Part shown: piece by piece, positions 62,253 through 64,000 of the stretch | Position numbering within the stretch: the stretch's first letter is position 1 | How the letters are laid out: the number at the start of each line of letters is the position of its first letter | Assembly: GCF_000178155.2 (NCBI RefSeq) | Contig: NZ_ADKM02000123.1 | Span: forward strand, 51,182 to 115,181 | Direction of reading: 5' to 3' | Origin: Hominimerdicola alba 8 | GTDB taxonomy: Bacteria; Bacillota; Clostridia; Oscillospirales; Ruminococcaceae | DNA: 64,000 nucleotides | Made by a program: the position numbers and the translations under genes | The notes under the pieces: model-generated | What the model was told of the DNA's origin: nothing | The model's input: only the letters and a program-made list of their open reading frames with translations | Database searches by the model: none

Positions 62253-63932
62253 ATGAAGAACAAAAGATTGGCAGCGGGTCTGCTGGCACTGGCATTCGTT
62301 TTCGGAGGTGCGGTAAGCAATGGTGCGCCTGTTATTTCGCAGACCATAACAGCACAGGCAGGTGATGTTATTAATGAGGGTTGTTATTCTTATAACATTC
62401 AGACAGGCGAGTTTACAATTAAAGGTAAGATAGATGGTGATGCTATAAGAAATTTCAAATATAAGAAAAATGTCAAGTCCGTCATAGCTGAAGAGGGAAC
62501 TGTTTTTCCAAAAGACTGTAGTGGTCTTTTTTCTGAATATATAAATTGCACATTTATGCTTCTTTCAAAAGCGGACACTAGCAAAGTAACTAATATGAGC
62601 AAAATGTTTTATTATTGTAATTATTTGAGAGAGATTGACATAAATGGATTTGATACTAGTAAGGTTACAGACATGAGTAATATGTTCTACTGTTGCTGCA
62701 ATCTTAAGTGGCTCGATCTTTCTGGATTTAATACAAGCAATGTTACAGATATGAGTGGTATGTTTTTTTGTTGTTCATGTGAATTGGATATAAGCAGATT
62801 TAATACCAGCAATGTCACAAATATGAATTGTATGTTTGAATGTTGTAGTCAACAAAAATCCTTAGATGTGAGTGGTTTTGATACAAGCAAAGTAACTAAT
62901 ATGTATCGTATGTTCTCAGGATGTCACAACTTGACCACACTTGATGTAAGCGGATTTGACACAAGCAATGTCACAGATATGATGTTAATGTTTGATAGTT
63001 GTGCCAACTTGACCACACTTGATGTAAGCAACTTTGATACAAGCAATGTTGAGAATATGAGTGCTATGTTCGTTAGCTGTCACAACTTGACCACACTTGA
63101 TGTAAGTAGCTTTAATACAAGCAATGTCACAAATATGAGTGATATGTTCTCTTGGTGTGAAAAGCTGAGCACACTTGATGTAAGCGGATTTGATACAAGC
63201 AAGGTCGAAAATATGAGTGATATGTTCTCTTGGTGTGAAAAGCTGAGCACACTTGATGTAAGCGGATTTGATACAAGTAGTGTTATAAATATGGGCGGTA
63301 TGTTCTGTGGTTGTTCCGACCTGACCTCGCTTGATGTAAGCGGATTTGACACAAGCAATGTCATAGAAATGAACTATATGCTTAACAACTGTTCAGGTCT
63401 GATCACACTTGATCTTAGTAGTTTTGATACAAGCAAGGTCGAAAATATGGACTATATGTTCACCGGCTGTTCAAATCTGAACACCCTTACTCTTGGCAAG
63501 AATTTCAAAAGTATAACAGAAAGAGCATCTCTCCCAAACGGTGACGGCTGGGTGAATGCTAAAGACCCTGCGACTATTGTCAGCGGTGACGGGGAATATG
63601 CAGTCATCGAGAACAACGGCAAGAACACCTATAAACTCTTTGGCACCGTCAAGCCCACATATCCTACAAACATAAAGGTCGAATACAGTGAGAAATATCA
63701 TCAGATAAGATTTACATGGGATAAGGTCGAGGGTGCTGACAGGTACGGTATTGCGGTCTATATGGCAGGCAAATGGAGGATACAGAAGCAGGATATCACT
63801 GACACTACTTACACCACACCTAAGGGTCTCGTAACGGGCAAGACCTACAAGGTAGCTGTTGCCGCAAGAGTGAACGGTGTATGGGATACTGCGAATGCTA
63901 TCAGGAATGCTGTGACTGTTACAGTTAAATAA
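62253..63932 (+). CDS. BspA-like (DUF285) repeat surface protein with shared C-terminal module
   Basis: A 559-residue protein. ATG 62253 follows CAGGAGGA; the ORF upstream of it is leader. The signal peptide ends near AQA. From about 95 to 410 there are about a dozen 26-residue repeats of the pattern FDTSKVTNMxxMFxxCxxLxxLDVSG, the DUF285 or lipoprotein-type leucine-rich repeat. A C-terminal ~90-residue module (YPTNIKVEYS...AVTVTVK) is nearly the same as that of the endoglucanase at 52844. No enzyme domain is seen. It is probably a binding or adhesion protein held where the enzymes are. Confidence 0.88.
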   Translation: MKNKRLAAGLLALAFVFGGAVSNGAPVISQTITAQAGDVINEGCYSYNIQTGEFTIKGKIDGDAIRNFKYKKNVKSVIAEEGTVFPKDCSGLFSEYINCTFMLLSKADTSKVTNMSKMFYYCNYLREIDINGFDTSKVTDMSNMFYCCCNLKWLDLSGFNTSNVTDMSGMFFCCSCELDISRFNTSNVTNMNCMFECCSQQKSLDVSGFDTSKVTNMYRMFSGCHNLTTLDVSGFDTSNVTDMMLMFDSCANLTTLDVSNFDTSNVENMSAMFVSCHNLTTLDVSSFNTSNVTNMSDMFSWCEKLSTLDVSGFDTSKVENMSDMFSWCEKLSTLDVSGFDTSSVINMGGMFCGCSDLTSLDVSGFDTSNVIEMNYMLNNCSGLITLDLSSFDTSKVENMDYMFTGCSNLNTLTLGKNFKSITERASLPNGDGWVNAKDPATIVSGDGEYAVIENNGKNTYKLFGTVKPTYPTNIKVEYSEKYHQIRFTWDKVEGADRYGIAVYMAGKWRIQKQDITDTTYTTPKGLVTGKTYKVAVAARVNGVWDTANAIRNAVTVTVK

Positions 63933-63969
63933 TTCCTGTAAATGGCTGAACTGAAATAATATGAAAAAC

Positions 63970-64000
63970 GGGCGATACCTTATGTTTAAGGTATCGCCCT
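63970..64000 (+). terminator. Terminator of the BspA-like gene (runs to the window edge)
   Basis: GGGCGATACCTTA/TAAGGTATCGCCC stem with a TGTT loop. The T run would fall beyond the window. Confidence 0.75.

Noticed and set aside
62600..63450. Regular ~78-bp repeats resembling an array
   Set aside because: They are in-frame 26-residue protein repeats of the BspA type, with no identical repeats or unique spacers as in CRISPR.

Overview
The window looks like chromosome of a fibrolytic Firmicute close to Ruminococcus, with R. albus the best guess. The evidence is a cluster of secreted plant-wall enzymes (GH5 endoglucanase, GH5 mannanase, two CE12-type esterases), one dockerin, a roughly 90-residue C-terminal module shared by four secreted proteins, a pyruvate phosphate dikinase with strong GCT/AAG codon bias, and TTGACT/TATAMT promoters. 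No rRNA, tRNA or CRISPR array was found.

Layout. 0-3.3 kb holds a CE2-type esterase, shikimate kinase, a PYGQ-repeat membrane protein and TrmK. 3.6-6.3 kb is ppdK. From 6.23 to 30.89 kb an integrated element of about 24.6 kb sits in the 3' end of ppdK. It is bounded by a 14-bp identical core inside a longer duplication of the ppdK tail and terminator, and it carries a large serine recombinase at its right end. 31.5-35.6 kb is a MarR-ABC-ABC exporter operon. 36-45 kb holds a lipoprotein serpin, a small secreted protein, an alpha/beta hydrolase, polA, pta and a YdbT/YdbS-like PH-domain pair. 45-47.7 kb holds a YdcF-type protein and a zinc-ribbon membrane protein. 47.9-63.9 kb is the fibre-degradation region, with a SulP transporter and an IS200 copy, ending in a BspA-like repeat surface protein.

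The most interesting part is the element's cargo. One AT-rich run of twelve same-strand genes (7.8-24.3 kb) combines a DndC-like PAPS-reductase-family protein with zinc-ribbon and Fe-S motifs, a DUF4007 protein, a 1193-residue P-loop NTPase, a cysteine desulfurase, a PLD-nuclease/SF2-helicase fusion, a 57-residue protein, a DndD-like SMC-type ATPase and two unrecognised proteins. It ends with a DUF262 (GmrSD/SspE-type) protein, a Ser/Thr kinase and a TOPRIM-like protein. I read this as a DNA-sulfur (phosphorothioate-like) modification and defence system that lacks the usual dndB, dndE and dndFGH genes. Next to it are an SSB-like gene, a three-unit array of covarying RNA-like stem-loops, and a RloA/RloB-type (AbiL-like) ATPase/TOPRIM pair behind a promoter flanked by palindromes.

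Several small dispersed repeats also occur: a TATAGCAATCC-ended element (2 copies), an element with TATCCC-type inverted ends (3 copies), and an AATTCATAATTCATAATT...TTGACA repeat (5 copies) lying on or beside stop codons. All product names come from reading motifs; no database search was run.
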